The position numbers and the translations under genes are program-made. From Linum tenue (taxonomy: Eukaryota; Streptophyta; Magnoliopsida; Malpighiales; Linaceae), in NCBI GenBank assembly GCA_946122785.1, contig CAMGYJ010000011.1, positions 42,434,513 through 42,498,512 of the forward strand: DNA of 64,000 bases, written 5' to 3'. Of the stretch, positions 53,185 to 64,000 are shown in pieces. Under the pieces are notes generated by a model, which made no database searches, was not told the origin of the DNA, and worked only from the letters and a program-made list of their open reading frames with translations. Every line of letters begins with the position of its first letter. Position 1 is the first letter of the stretch.

Positions 53185-53430
53185 CTCAACTAATGGATTG
53201 CATATGCTAAGTCTACATGTGTGTTACAGAGGTGAAGTAAACATCTAATCAATCGTTTGTAAACATAGAGATCTTGAAGAATATTACCAATTTTGGCAGA
53301 AATTAATTTTGATTTAGTAGTTGAATGAGAAACTGCTAATCTAGTACTTAAAATATAACAATATGTTAGTTAAACAACAACTAATTGGAAAAGATGCTTG
53401 AAACGTACGCACAACAATAACAATATGGTG
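53185..53430. other. Intergenic DNA, nothing recognised
   Basis: AT-rich, no supported feature. Confidence 0.3.
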
Positions 53431-54215
53431 TTATTTTCGCTCAACACCCCCACTTTGTTGAGAAGTGGGAACAAGGACAATTTGATGGAGAACACCTAAG
53501 AATCACAAAAATATTGACATGTTGAACTCTTGGCCATTATCAGTCTTGATTATCTTCTTTTTTGTCGAAGATTTCATATTAACAAAACCAGGAAGATTAG
53601 TAACTATTTATTTAGTTCAAGTTTGGTTTTCATAAGGTAAACTCAAGTGTATCTAGAAGTCTAGAACAGTCATCAACAGAAGTGAAAAAATAACGGAAGC
53701 CATTAATTTTGGAATCATGGGAATTAACAAATTGTTACTAATTCCCATATGTCAATATGTAACAATTCAAATAACAAGTTTGAATGAGAAAGAATAGAAT
53801 GAAATGGGCCCTTTTTGTTTTTCCAAACGAAAAACAATTGAATGTGTTCTATTGGAAACAAATAAGTAATTACAAAGAAACCTAAGGTTTTATTACAAAT
53901 GAAAATGTGGATTAGCAACGATTTGTCTAGCTTCACTTTTGGTTTTCAAAAGGTAAAGCCAAGTGTGTCTATAACAGTTATCAACACAAGTCAAAAAATC
54001 ATGGAAGTCATCAATTGTGGGAAATTCATATGGTATCCATATGTTCATATGTAACAATAAACAAAAAAAAAATTGGAATGAGAAAGACTAGAAAGAAAGG
54101 GAGGAATCTAAAGTTTTAGAGAAAGGGATAGCCGAATGACCAACCCAAGAATGCCAAATATCGAAAGGAATTTGAAGTCTTGAAGGAAACATTACAGAAT
54201 TCAATAATGCGGAAT
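53431..54215 (-). pseudogene. copia-F remnants: integrase and pre-integrase scraps
   Basis: On the minus strand FDIWHSWVGHSAIPF (about 54170-54125) is a decayed pre-integrase motif. LFELLHIDIWELVTI (about 53770-53730) is the start of the integrase core. A decayed [13 protein letters not shown] motif is near 53440-53470. The segments 53622-53800 and 53938-54100 are diverged copies of each other (ttggttttca..ggtaaa, then tcatatgtaacaat), so part was duplicated. Copia-D inserted at its right edge. Confidence 0.6.
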
Positions 54216-54510
54216 TGACAAACGCACAACACGGAGATTTTACATGCTATCCCTGTTCGATGTGAACACGACTAATCCACGGAGAGTTCGAAGGAGCTCT
54301 CGGCTTGACTGTTTTATTATTGACTGGGACGAGACTTAGTTTGCTCCACATGTTGGTAGCTTAACTTTATATAGAGAACTAGTTAGGGTTTCCTTCGTAC
54401 ATCACAATGACAAGGCTTGACAAACAAGGAAAGACAAACTAACTAGGATTAGGACTCCAACGTGGTCATTCACCAGACTTCGCCACGTCGGGACTACAAG
54501 TGACGTAATA
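54216..54510 (-). repeat. copia-D 3' LTR
   Basis: The plus strand starts tgacaaacgcacaac; the inner edge is next to the PPT at 54511. It contains the hairpin gagag/ttcgaaggag/ctctc preceded by aatccacg, like the copia-A and copia-C LTRs. The inner end reads taata rather than a clear CA, so the exact edge is uncertain. Confidence 0.65.
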
Positions 54511-54531
54511 CTCCCCTTAGGCTAAGGGGTG
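54511..54531 (-). promoter_or_regulatory. copia-D polypurine tract, palindromic
   Basis: ccccttag/g/ctaagggg is an almost perfect inverted repeat next to the LTR. On the element strand the purine run AAGGGGAG abuts the LTR. Confidence 0.55.
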
Positions 54532-56032
54532 AATATCAAGCATGCCTAACTTGGAGAGAAGATGCTGAAACTGAGCTATGCTGATGCCTTTGGTGAAGAT
54601 ATCAGTAGGTTGTTCGGCGATAGCTATCTTGAGCGAAGCAATGTGACGAGCAAGAACACGTTCGCGAACGAAATAACAGTCTATCTCCACATGTTTCGTC
54701 CTCTCATTAAAAACAAGATTGGCTGATATATGCAGAGGTGCTTGACTGTCGCAGTGAAGAGGTTTAGCAGTAGACATGGGAAAACCAAGCTCAGCAAGAA
54801 GCTATCGGAGCCAAATAATCTCACTGGCGGTGGTGGCCATAGTTCGATACTCGGCTTCAGTAGAGGATCTAGCAACGACTATCTGTTTCTTAGTAGAACA
54901 CCGGGTAAGGGGGAAACCAGCCCAGGGCGTCGTAGTAGGCTGTAAGAGTCAACGACGAATCCGATGGGAAGAAAAGTCCACGACCTGGCCACTGTTTCAA
55001 ATAGCTCAAGATACGAACAGCGGCATCAATGTGTGCCTGCATGGGCAAATGAACCACTTGAATGAGGATATTCACTGCGTACTGAATATCCGGACGAGTG
55101 ACTGTGAGATAAAGCAACCGCTCGACAAGGCGACGATAGCTAGAAGGATCACTAGCAGGCTCCAAAGGAAGGCGCCCTAATTGGTGGTTAGCCTCTATAG
55201 GAGTGGAACACGATCGAGTAGCTTTAAGACCACAATCAGCTAAGATGTCCAAAACATACTTACTCGGCATGGAGAAAGTCCTTGACCTGTTGAATAAACA
55301 CCACATCGTTCCTTGTTAAAATAACATCGTGGACATATATCAATGCCGCGATGAAACTAGTACCAGAACGATGAATGAATAACAAATGATTTGCACGACT
55401 TTGAACATACTGAAATCCCAACAAAGCATGCTAGAATTTTTAATACCAATTCGTGGAGGCTTGATGCAGACCATATATCGACTTATGCAAACGAAAAAAG
55501 CGAGGATCACCGGGAGGGGCAAATCCTTGTAGAACTTTCATGTAACCTTCTCAGTCAGATCGCCATGCAGAAATGCATTATTATAATCCAACTGATGAAT
55601 GAACCAATTTTGACTGACACTCATTGCGAGTAGACATCAAACAGTAACCAACTTAGCGACTGAAGCATAAGTATCATGATAATCGACCCCCTCAATCTGG
55701 GTAAAACCTTTGGCAACCAGATGCGCCTTAAAACGTTCCACTGACGCATCAGGCAAATACTTTACCTTATAAACCCACTTCGAGTCTATAGCGTGTTTGC
55801 CCGACGAAAATAGAACGAGTGACCAAGTGCCATTTGCGACGAGTGCATCAAACTCCTTTTGCATGGAAGCTTTCCAATGTTGGTATTTGATGGCTTGCCA
55901 GTAATAAGTAGGTTCGAACACAGCATTATCCTTGCTCAAGTAAGCCCGATGTTCAGGGGATAACTTGTCGTAGCAAACATAGTTGCACATGGGGTAAAGG
56001 ACATGTTGTACCTTGGTCGAGTTTCCTGGCAA
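54517..56032 (-). pseudogene. copia-D reverse transcriptase and RNase H, broken
   Basis: RT N-terminal part at 56032-55637: WKASMQKEFDALVANGTWSL, SKWVYKVKYLPDASVERFKA, HLVAKGFTQIEGVDYHDTYA. Thumb and connection at 55306-54890: PSKYVLDILADCGLKATRSC, SYRRLVERLLYLTVTRPDIQ. RNase H end at 54777-54517: VFNERTKHVEIDCYFVRERV, QPTDIFTKGIS. The palm between 55637 and 55306 is badly shifted. Confidence 0.85.
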
Positions 56033-56047
56033 CTGGACATCATAATC

Positions 56048-57509
56048 TCAAAGTTGAACGGACTGTTGCGGGACTCGAGAGCTCTTCCTGAGCGGATGGA
56101 CAGGGACAATGACTTCCGGTGCCTCGGACTGAGTAGAGGGTCGTTGATCCGTCGTGGAAGAAGATAAGACTGGGGTGAAACCCGACAAGTCTTGTCCGGA
56201 CTGGTTGGAACTAAGCTCAGCGGACGACGACTGCTGAGTTACTCCCCCTTTAGAGGAAGTAGGAGGAATGGATGAAGGATCTGGGGCTGCTCCCCCTTGC
56301 GTGGACATGGGAGGGACTTCTCCTCTTTGTGGAATGGATGTAGAGGAAGGAACGTGATCTACGGGCTATGTAGATATAGTCAAAGGCAATGGTTCATCAT
56401 CACCATCACCAGAGTCAACATCAATATCATCAAGAGAATCAACAACTTCTTGCACCATTTATAAGAGATCCCGATCGCCATTGTCATTCAAACAAGGATG
56501 AGGAGATCATTGGACGTGGAAACATGAAAGAATTGCTCGGACGCAGTGACCTCCTTGGGATGAAGCTTATGGAAGGGACAAATATGCTCCATGAAAAAGA
56601 CGTCACGAGAGGTATAAATGACATGACGATCGATATAAAAAATTAGATACCCATGTTGTTGTGAAGCAGGATACCCAACAAATATTCCTGGCTTTCCGCG
56701 AGCAGCAAACTTTGAAAGACTAGAGCGGGTGTCTTTGGTGTAGACGAGACAGGCAAATTTTCTGAGATGATCGTATTTTGGGACTACACCCAACAGGACT
56801 TCATCCGGTGTCTTATTTTAGATGGCCGTGAGGGGCATCCGATTAATAAGATAAGCTGTAGTAAGAATGCATTCTCCCCCAAAATGAATCGACAACCCAT
56901 AATGAAACTGAAGTGCCCTGGCTGTGTCCAACATGTGATGATGTTTGCGCTCAACCACGCCATTTTGTTGCGGAGTATCAGTGCAAGAAGTTTGATGCAC
57001 TATGCCTTCCCATTCATAGTAGTCTCGCAGCTCAGGCATAGTAAATTAACGACCATTGTCATTTTGAATGCGCTTAACTTGACTATCATACTGGACACGA
57101 ACCTGATTACAGAAAAGAAATAGATACCGAGCAACTGCTGACTTCGTTTTCAACAAATAGACCCAAACGCTCCTGCTAAAATAATCCAAAATGGTAAGAA
57201 AATAATGTACTCCAGAAAATGAAGCCTGATTATAACCTCCCCAAATATCAATGTGAATGAGTTCAAAACATGACTTCGTTTTTATGCTGCTAAGGACTAA
57301 AGGTAGCCGAGTTAGCTTAGCACGCAAACTTGATTGACAAGGTTCCTTACTAACAACAATAGTACTAGGAAGATAAGGCTGCAAAGCGGTAAGCTTGGCT
57401 GCCGACGGATAACCAAGACGAGCATGCCAGAGTGCTGAATCTCAGACTGCTTGCTGAACTGTGAATGTGACGGCATAGTAAAGCCCATCCACGTGTTTAC
57501 CCGTACCAA
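56048..57509 (-). pseudogene. copia-D integrase, broken
   Basis: Segments on the minus strand: FELIHIDIWGGYNQASFSGV (57284-57225), [48 protein letters not shown] (56990-56930), [29 protein letters not shown] and FFMEHICPFHKL. The Ser/Pro-rich linker before RT is at 56308-56048. At least five frame breaks. Confidence 0.85.
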
Positions 57510-58170
57510 TCATCGATTTCGATTTTAAGTCCTAGATGACACAGAAATTACTTAGAAAAATCACAGCCACTAAATGATATGCCGTGAGACGACTGATAGA
57601 TAACAGGTTGCACTAAAATTCGGGAACATGCAAAACACTATGAAGGGTTAAACCGTTTCCCAAGGTTGTTGTCCAACACCACGAACTGGAATACCCATAT
57701 CATTGGGTATCCTAACATGTAGAGTTGAGTTTGACTCAAACACACCATCAAACAATGATAAATTCTTAGCAATATGCTCATTACAACAAGAATCTATTAT
57801 GCATACATCCAGAGGAGGACAAGTAGATGAACCTGACATATTCGCCTTTGGCTTCTTGGGAATGACTGTTGCAGCCTTCAGCTCTGAGTTGAGGAAGGCC
57901 TTGAGTTGTGCAACTTGCTCCGCCGTGAGACCTGGTATGACTACTTCATAACTCTCAATAGTAGCTACTTGGGGACTACGCTGCTGTTGATGATGATTTC
58001 TCCTACGTGTCCTCTCTCCCTTCTCACCGGACTTGGGTGGCCACCCTATTATGTCATAGCAAGTTCAACGTACGTGACCAATTTTGCCACAATCGGTACA
58101 CCTTGGTCATCATCAATTGTCCTTTCTTCGGACTTGGTGCGTTCTCCTTGGCCTTGGAAAGCTGCAGCTT
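57510..58170 (-). pseudogene. copia-D protease and gag zinc knuckle
   Basis: The protease begins VCIIDSCCNEHIAKNLSLFD (57815-57755; IDSCC in place of the DSGAS motif). Upstream are GLTAEQVAQLKAFLNSELKA and the knuckle CTDCGKIGHVR, a stop, then TC (58110-58065). The frame meets the solo LTR at 58175. Confidence 0.8.
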
Positions 58171-59810
58171 CAATATGATTCGGGTTTAATTCTACACTTT
58201 TTCCCCGTTTCCTTAGTTGTTTGTGGTATTTATACTCCGGAAGGTTTGGTTTGAAGCTGGGTTTTGTCTCGTTTTTTTGCATTTCAGTCTATAGCTGGTG
58301 GAACCAACACCGGAGTCAAAAGTTTGACGAAAAGGCACAAAACCGGGTCAAAGGATGAAGGCAGTAGCAGATCACAGTGGAAGCAGTGAGTTTATGGTCA
58401 TGGAGACCGTGAACTAGAGCCACAAACCGTGAACAACCAGGAGTCCAGATCCATTTTCACTCTCACTGGACTCAAGTCAGTTCATGGTCCTAAGACCGTG
58501 AACCTAAGCCGCAAACTGTGAACTGAGTTAGTGATGTTGTGCGTTTTGCCCCGAGATCACGGTCCCCGCCTTGAGTTCGCGGTCGTGAACTGGGACCGTG
58601 ATTGGAGCCTGACCTGGGTATACAAGAAGGTTGGCGCTGAAGGAGAAGAAGAGGAGGAGACCTTTAGTGAGAAAACCTTCTTCTTCAACATTCTAGAGAG
58701 AGAAAGTGCCGAGCAAGAAAAGAGAAGAATCTAGGGTTTCACTCCAAGGCAAGGATTTGGAAAAATCTTTCCCAAAAGATCTTTTCTACACAAGGAAGGA
58801 TTCAAGCATCTCCATGATGGTTTTTCTTCTTTCTCCTTGTGTTTTTCCCTCTTCTAGCATGGAGTAGTTTCCCTTTTCACTTGGATATTTGTGAACCCTA
58901 ACTTCTACCATGTGATTGATTGTATGAAATGATTGTCTATGTGTGGGTGTGTTTTAATTCGAATTTGGAGGTATTTCATGGAACATTGTGTTGTGTGTTT
59001 GCCTAACAATCTATTTTCTATTCTAACCTAGGTAGAGAGAAAAAAATCCCATTTTGTTAAAGAGGCTTGTAAAGCTAGGTTTTCTTAGGCAAATCAGGTC
59101 TCCTATCTAGGTTAATGTAGGGCATCCCTCTATGTTTGTGTTGGCACCTAGGTTGATTGTGTTTTGGCCGTCCGAATTCCGATTCGAGATTGAAGGTTTG
59201 GTAGTCCTTATTCGATTAAGCCAAGAGAGCTACCTTGGTAGCTTAATCCGAATTCCTTGGCCTAGGGACCGAGAGACTGATGTTCCATCACTAGCTACAC
59301 TTTACTTACGATTCTCAATCACCTCCACCATACATTTTCAATCATTCCGAAAAGTCATAGTAGCGAGTTAGGGGGAGCTACACCCGAGTGACTCATTGTC
59401 ATTTAGGAGTCAAAACCAATTACTTTTACAGCCGCTTTAATAGTAGATCGTAGTTCTCAGTCAAACCATCAATCTCTAGATAATGTTTAAAACAATCAAA
59501 GTAGGGGTACATGGACCGTCCCGAGTTGATTTTTAAACATACTTTCCCTATATTGCACCCAATTAAGGTTTATACTTGGGCCTTAATTGGAATTTTTATT
59601 GTGAGATTCGGGAGGCCTAAGTTCAGGTCCTTAAGGCCTCTTTTTTAAGGAGGAACTTAAATCCTTGTGATTGGCTAACTCAAATTTAGGTAGTTAGTAG
59701 GGAGTTATTAGTTAAATAGCTGTTAGGGGTATTAAGGAGACTACAATTAAATTAAAACAGGACGTCTCTTTTTTTCAAAAACCCTAACCCGCCCACGTCT
59801 CTCTTTATTT

Positions 59811-60182
59811 TTGTCTGCTCATTATTCCTCACGCAAGCAGGCAGGCGAAACGTCAAGTCACAAGTTCCTCCGGTCGTCGTCCCTAGTTCTCCGTCCGTAT
59901 CCCGAGTCCCTTCTCCGTCCCGAGTTCTCCTCCGTCTGTCGTCCCTTCTCCGTCCGGTTGTCGCCTGAGGTCTCCGTCTGTCATCCCTTCTCCGTCCGGT
60001 TGTCGCCAGAGGTCGACGTTGCAGCTAAAGGGGAGTCCATGAAGATCGTCAGTTTTTTGGCCGATGTTGCTTGCCGTTTCGGATTCTTCCGTCGCCGCCG
60101 CTTGCCATCATGCCATGTCGTTTTCAGGTCGATGTCTTCGTCAAGCAAGGTCATCAAAGAAGCTTATCATCATCATCGCTGA
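59811..60182 (+). other. GC-rich open frame inside the Mutator-like element
   Basis: A 123-codon frame (MSAHYSSRKQAGETSSHKFL) includes a tandem unit of about 45 bases (gtcccttctccgtccggttg twice, near 59940-60015). No domain recognised. It could be a captured host exon, as in Pack-MULEs, or just the GC-rich subterminal region. Confidence 0.3.
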
Positions 60183-60279
60183 GGGCAGTCCAGAGAGTTT
60201 GGTCGCCTGTGTTTTGGACCCCTTGAGGAAGATGGACATGTTCTTAGTTACCAATTTGTTTTATTACGATTATTAACGT

Positions 60280-62390
60280 TTTTGTTACCCATTCATAATC
60301 TTTTATTGTTAAGTTAGTAACGTTTTATATGTCAGTTTGTAATGTTTTTGTTATCACTATTAACATTATATTGTTAAATTAGTAACATTTTTGTTATCAA
60401 TATTGACGTTTTAGGTACCGATTCGTAACTTCAATTGTTAATGGGTTGATGGTGGATTTGTGTGGAATGTAAACGTACATTGAAATACTAATGGTTTTTA
60501 GACCAATTGTTAACGATTTAACTTATCGTTATCAATGTTTATACAACGTGGCAGATGTTTTCAACGTTTATGCAAAAGGTATACAAAATCATTAATATTG
60601 ACAAGTAATAAAAATTATTAATAATTTTTGGACAATTGTCAACAATGTGCTCAAACATTATCAACTTTTATGCGAGGTATTGTTAAAAGTTTATTCGATG
60701 TATTATTAATGAAATACAACGTAAATAATATAACTTTAAAAATTATCAATAATAAAAGTATTAACATTTTTGGAGAATTGTTTACAATGCAACATAACGT
60801 TGTCAACTATTTATGCGGATAATGAATACTATATAATCATTATTATTAACGTTTCTTGCAAAGTATCAGTAATGATATGCACAAATATTGCTAGCATTTC
60901 ATAAATAAAATTGTGAACTTACTTAAAAATAATAATTACTAACTTAGAACCACAATATATACGCTTAAGAAAAAAGTGTATTGTATTGATAATGCTAGTA
61001 AAATTCTTGATTCTAAACTCGGAACTAACTATTTAAAGTAGACTTATGCTATTCATAAACTGAACAAAACTATTAATAATACATAACATAAACATTAATA
61101 TTTTTAGGCATTGTCGTTAATAATGTTTAAGCGTTCCTTTTTTTGCACTCTCGTACTGGTGCATGCCAATTATTATTAACAATAATAGCACCTCAACAAT
61201 CATAAAAATGTTAACAAACACAGGTTATAGAATTATTAACCTTTTATCAAACAATTGTCAACAAAATTGTCATGTGCTATTACGCTAGTGTACAGCAACA
61301 TATATCAATAACTTTTTGAACTGTTATTAATTTTCTTAACCCAAATTATTAACATTTTCTACCTATGCACAATACATCCGGTCAACAGAATCGCCGAAGG
61401 TGGAGACGTGGTTGGGATGCAATTCAGGAGTTTTGGAAGCAACAATGCGGCCGGAAATAGGAAGTGTATACGTGGGGTGGAGTTTATCAGCGAGTTCCCC
61501 CTATTGGTTCCTCTCTCCTTCAAACTTCCGACCGGCGGCTACGTTCACGGTGAGATGGCGAACGGAGTGGTGCCGGTCCGCGACGGACTGACGATGAGGA
61601 CGACGATCTCGTCTTCGCTTAAGTCATTGTTATTGGAAATATCTTCACCTTCCAAGCTAACATCACAAGGTACTTCATTCAGATCTGCAACGTTGAAAAA
61701 TTAACAAAACTATTACCTTTAATTATTAACAAGTACCCACTTCATTATTAATCTTCCCTTCTCCGATAATTAACCTAAACACTTTAACTTTTAACAATTA
61801 ACGATGAATTATTAATCATTCCTCTCAGATTAATTATTAACAACCATCAACATCATTACTAATCTTCCCTTCTTGAATTATTAACCTAAATCGACAATGA
61901 AATTTTTCCTGCAAAGTTTACTATTAGCCTAAACAATTTAATCATTAACAACTACCACATGAATTATTAATCATCCTCTCCGAGTAATGACTTTTACTTA
62001 TTAACACATTGAATTATTAACCATGTCCTTTTTAATTAATAACTCAAAACAACTAACAATTTACGTGCAAAGTGGATTATTAATTTAAACACATCAATTA
62101 TTAACAACAAACACAAGTATTATTAATCAACAAACACAAATATTATTAATGAATTGGTTTTAGCAGTTAATAATCGTGTATGAAGATATTGATAATAGGT
62201 TCAAAAATAGTAATGACCTGATTACATGCAAAGTTTATTACTAATTTAAACACCTAAAATACAAACAGCTAACGAAGGCATTATTAATTATCCACCACCA
62301 AGTTATTATTTATTAACTTAAATTGTTAACAACTCTGGCCTGTTTTATTAAACAACGCAACCAAATATACGTTAGCAAAACAAAGTCCAA
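60280..62390. repeat. AT-rich core built of ttattaac words
   Basis: Across 2.1 kb the word ttattaac, its inverse gttaataa, and one-base variants (attattaat, gttattaac) recur many times at irregular spacing on both strands. The only GC-richer island is 61390-61690, which encodes short frames without motifs. Confidence 0.65.
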
Positions 62391-62953
62391 AAAACTAACC
62401 AAACATAAAGGGCTAGGGTCTTGGCGATTCCATGGAAAATCTTAGTCAACGAACGCGGCGAACGGCAGACTAAGATGCGAGACGATGACGACGAAGGAGA
62501 AGACGAGACGACGCCGTCGGAAAGCAAGCGTCGTTAGTCTACGAACGCGGCGAACGACAGACGAGAAGGAGAGAAAACGACAACCGAGACGTTACCGGCC
62601 TTAGATGCGAGTCGACGATGACAAATGAGAAAACGAGACGATGATGCCGGAAACCAAGCGCCGCAAAGCAAACGTCCGGCCGGCTGCGAGACCCCGACGG
62701 TGATTTCTGAAGGATGAATGGGTTTAGGGTGGGGAGGAGAATGATTTCTCCCATTCGTTCCTTAATTAATAATATCATTTAATTATTTTCTATATTCCTG
62801 TCTTACCCTTTAACGTATTAGGTAGGTAGTTAACCAATCATTACTAATCACTCTCTCTCTCCTTCTCCTATTGGCTGAAAGGTGTTTAAGATTTTCCTTA
62901 AAAAAGAGGCCTTAAGGACCCGATCTAACCCGGATTCGGGATGAGTCACAATA

Positions 62954-63216
62954 TGATGTCAATTATCATGAGTAATATTCCTTTGTTGTTCATCATTAGC
63001 GTCTGAGTGATATGCCTCTCCGAGTCTAGGTGGCGGCTTCATAAACAAGAGATGAGTTTGAACCGTGGAGAAGCTATTATCGAGACCAACTAAGAAATCA
63101 AGCAGCCTCATAGATTCATAGGATTCGTAGGTTCCCTGCTTGACATTACAAGTGCAACGGCCACATGTACACTTGGTCGGTGGATCGAGCGAGAACCAAT
63201 CATCCAACAAGCGCTT
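62954..63216 (-). pseudogene. copia-D gag fragment
   Basis: The minus frame reads NKLKRLLDDWFSLDPPTKCT, CGRCTCNVKQGTYESYESMR, LLDFLVGLDNSFSTVQTHLL, the common plant copia gag pattern (KLK..WDE, CxCGxCxC, FLxGLNxxFxxVRxQIL). Similarity to gag continues weakly to the right of 63216. The fragment is cut at 62953 by the solo LTR. Confidence 0.8.
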
Positions 63217-63239
63217 GAGTTTGTTATAAATCGAACAGG

Positions 63240-63685
63240 AAAGATTAGGTTACCGATCTGGCTGAGTCGCGGACTCTTTAAGGCGTTCGCGGCATTGCCT
63301 CGTTATTCGCATAGCTATCAGCCGGTCGCCTCCAGGATAAAACAGCCACTAATTAAATTTGCTCGGCGGTTTTGTGCGAAAATCGGAGCTCTCTGAATCT
63401 CACTCTCTCTTTCTCGTGTTTATGCTCTCAGAGGTCTATCTAGAAGGTCTAGGGGTCTGCTATTTATAGGAGCAGAAAATCTAGAATATTCCCTCTTTCT
63501 TTGGGAATAAGTCACATTTTAATTAGGAAGATAATTACTCCCATAATTTAAAATATATTATATTAAGATAATTAATCATAATTATCTCCATAATATTCTT
63601 TTTATTTATTATCCTTCATAATTTCGTATCTAGAAAGAATACTGGATAATTAATTCAATATAGCTTTCAAAGCTATTCATTCCCA
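63240..63685 (-). repeat. copia-E 3' LTR (left edge uncertain)
   Basis: The right edge is set by the PPT: the element strand starts TGGGAATGAATAGC at 63685. Inside are TATTTATAG-type and AGAGAGTGAGATTCAGAGAG stretches expected of a promoter and leader. The left edge lies between 63217 and 63300, and I could not fix it. Confidence 0.55.
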
Positions 63686-63699
63686 CCAATCCCCCACTT
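63686..63699 (-). promoter_or_regulatory. copia-E polypurine tract
   Basis: The minus strand reads AAGTGGGGGATTGG immediately before the LTR start. Confidence 0.7.
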
Positions 63700-64000
63700 G
63701 AATAGTTTTGAAACTATCTCTAAGCATCAACAGATCCATAAGATCGGGCATAAGCTAAGGTATCGCGAATATTTGAACTTTAGCGTAGTGGTTACACCTC
63801 TTATTTCATAAGGGTGACTCGTAGTCTTGAACCCTATCTCATACAATGTAGCACACCGGATCTTTTCATTGAGTGATATTCTCTCATAGGTTGTGCGTAT
63901 ATGGCCATGCATGTTATCCCGGTTTAGTGAATGCTCTAGCAACTTTGTGCCTCCAAAGTTCCTTAGAGAGCGGCCCCACTCCCACATTCACATAGGTGAG
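63700..64000 (-). mobile_element. copia-E internal 3' region, runs off the window
   Basis: Non-coding DNA upstream of the PPT on the element strand. An 86-codon frame (63987-63727, -) has no motif. The copia assignment rests on the PPT/LTR form only, as no coding domain lies inside the window. Confidence 0.4.

Larger units (their letters stand above)
59614..62932. mobile_element. Non-autonomous Mutator-like element with 9-bp target duplication
   Basis: Flanked by gattcggga (59605-59613 and 62933-62941), the 9-bp duplication size of Mutator-like elements. The ends are inverted: left ggtccttaaggcctcttttt (59626) and its reverse complement at the right end (62919). Weaker similarity continues inward for at least 100 bases on both sides. 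No transposase frame. GC-rich blocks lie just inside both ends (59860-60130, 62410-62710), and the middle is AT-rich and full of ttattaac words. Confidence 0.88.
58176..62948. mobile_element. Solo LTR (about 1.45 kb without its insert) with caata target duplication
   Basis: Starts tgattcgggttt at 58176 and ends gatgagtca at 62948. It is bounded by caata on both sides (58171-58175, 62949-62953) and sits inside the copia-D gag-protease region, which resumes on each side. No internal retroelement genes are present, so only one LTR remains, as after LTR-LTR recombination. The Mutator-like element sits 16 bases from its right end. From 58380 to 58610 it has paired words of the type gttcatggtc...gaccgtgaac. 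Confidence 0.85.
54216..63216 (-). mobile_element. copia-D: decayed Ty1/copia element split by a solo LTR
   Basis: On the minus strand: gag (63216-62954), interrupted by the solo LTR and Mutator-like element (58176-62948), then zinc knuckle, protease, integrase, RT and RNase H (58170-54517), PPT and 3' LTR (54510-54216). The duplicated caata at 58171-58175 and 62949-62953 marks the interruption. The 5' part is cut by copia-E. Confidence 0.85.

Noticed and set aside
58531..58734. 67-codon frame in the solo LTR
   Set aside because: Within the LTR, no motif, unrelated to retroelement proteins.

Overview
The window is nuclear DNA of a flowering plant, most likely a eudicot. The evidence is one typical three-exon alpha-expansin gene with plant splice sites, AT-rich intergenic DNA, and a dense nest of plant-type retrotransposons (Athila-type Ty3/gypsy, Ty1/copia, L1-like LINEs) with a few DNA transposons. 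More than four fifths is mobile-element sequence. The only host gene I call with high confidence is the expansin at 39.1-40.1 kb.

Layout. 1-7339 (+): 3' part of an Athila-type element (Athila-1): broken RT/RNase H/integrase, an out-of-place LTR fragment, a GC-rich leader with an intron, an env-like ORF, polypurine tract (PPT) and 3' LTR. It abuts copia-A (7340-15774, -), which is split by the complete, recent copia-B (8927-14344, -; 361-bp LTRs identical by eye; 5-bp target duplication; four in-frame stops). 15.8-18.76 kb: a foldback-like MITE, an LTR-like remnant and a small MITE. 18761-28949 (-): Athila-2, a non-autonomous Athila element with an intact 923-codon gag-protease ORF fused to an integrase tail, no RT/RNase H/integrase core, an env-like ORF behind its own intron, and arrays of the palindrome gcacggccgtgc. 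28.95-34.76 kb: unannotated DNA and a decayed LINE (LINE-1, -), whose truncated 5' end abuts a 48-bp Athila-2 LTR terminus in reverse orientation. 34.8-37.1 kb: copia-C (-). 37.3-38.9 kb: 5'-truncated LINE-2 (+), whose A-rich tail ends about 105 bp before the expansin TATA box. 39094-40059 (+): alpha-expansin. 40.8-41.3 kb: a MITE with perfect 16-bp terminal repeats. 42.3-42.9 kb (-): an HSP70 scrap and two correctly phased exons of an unrecognised gene. 44.8-52.6 kb: LINE-3 (+), nearly complete, preceded by a 1-kb inverted copy of its own ORF1. 52.6-54.2 kb: tandem duplications and copia-F remnants. 54.2-63.2 kb: copia-D (-), split by a solo LTR (58176-62948, TSD caata) that is itself split by a 3.3-kb Mutator-like element (59614-62932, 9-bp TSD gattcggga). 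63.2-64 kb: start of copia-E, inserted in the copia-D gag.

How the parts relate. Insertion order can be read from the nesting and target duplications: copia-D before the solo LTR before the Mutator-like element, and copia-A before copia-B. The two Athila elements share one architecture: a GC-rich leader, a donor CCAG/GTTTG, an intron, an acceptor directly before the env-like ATG, reiterated PPT-like words, and a hairpin just before the true PPT. This points to a spliced subgenomic env-like RNA. Athila-2 would need RT and integrase supplied in trans but could make its own Gag and protease. All identities come from reading translated motifs; no database search was run.
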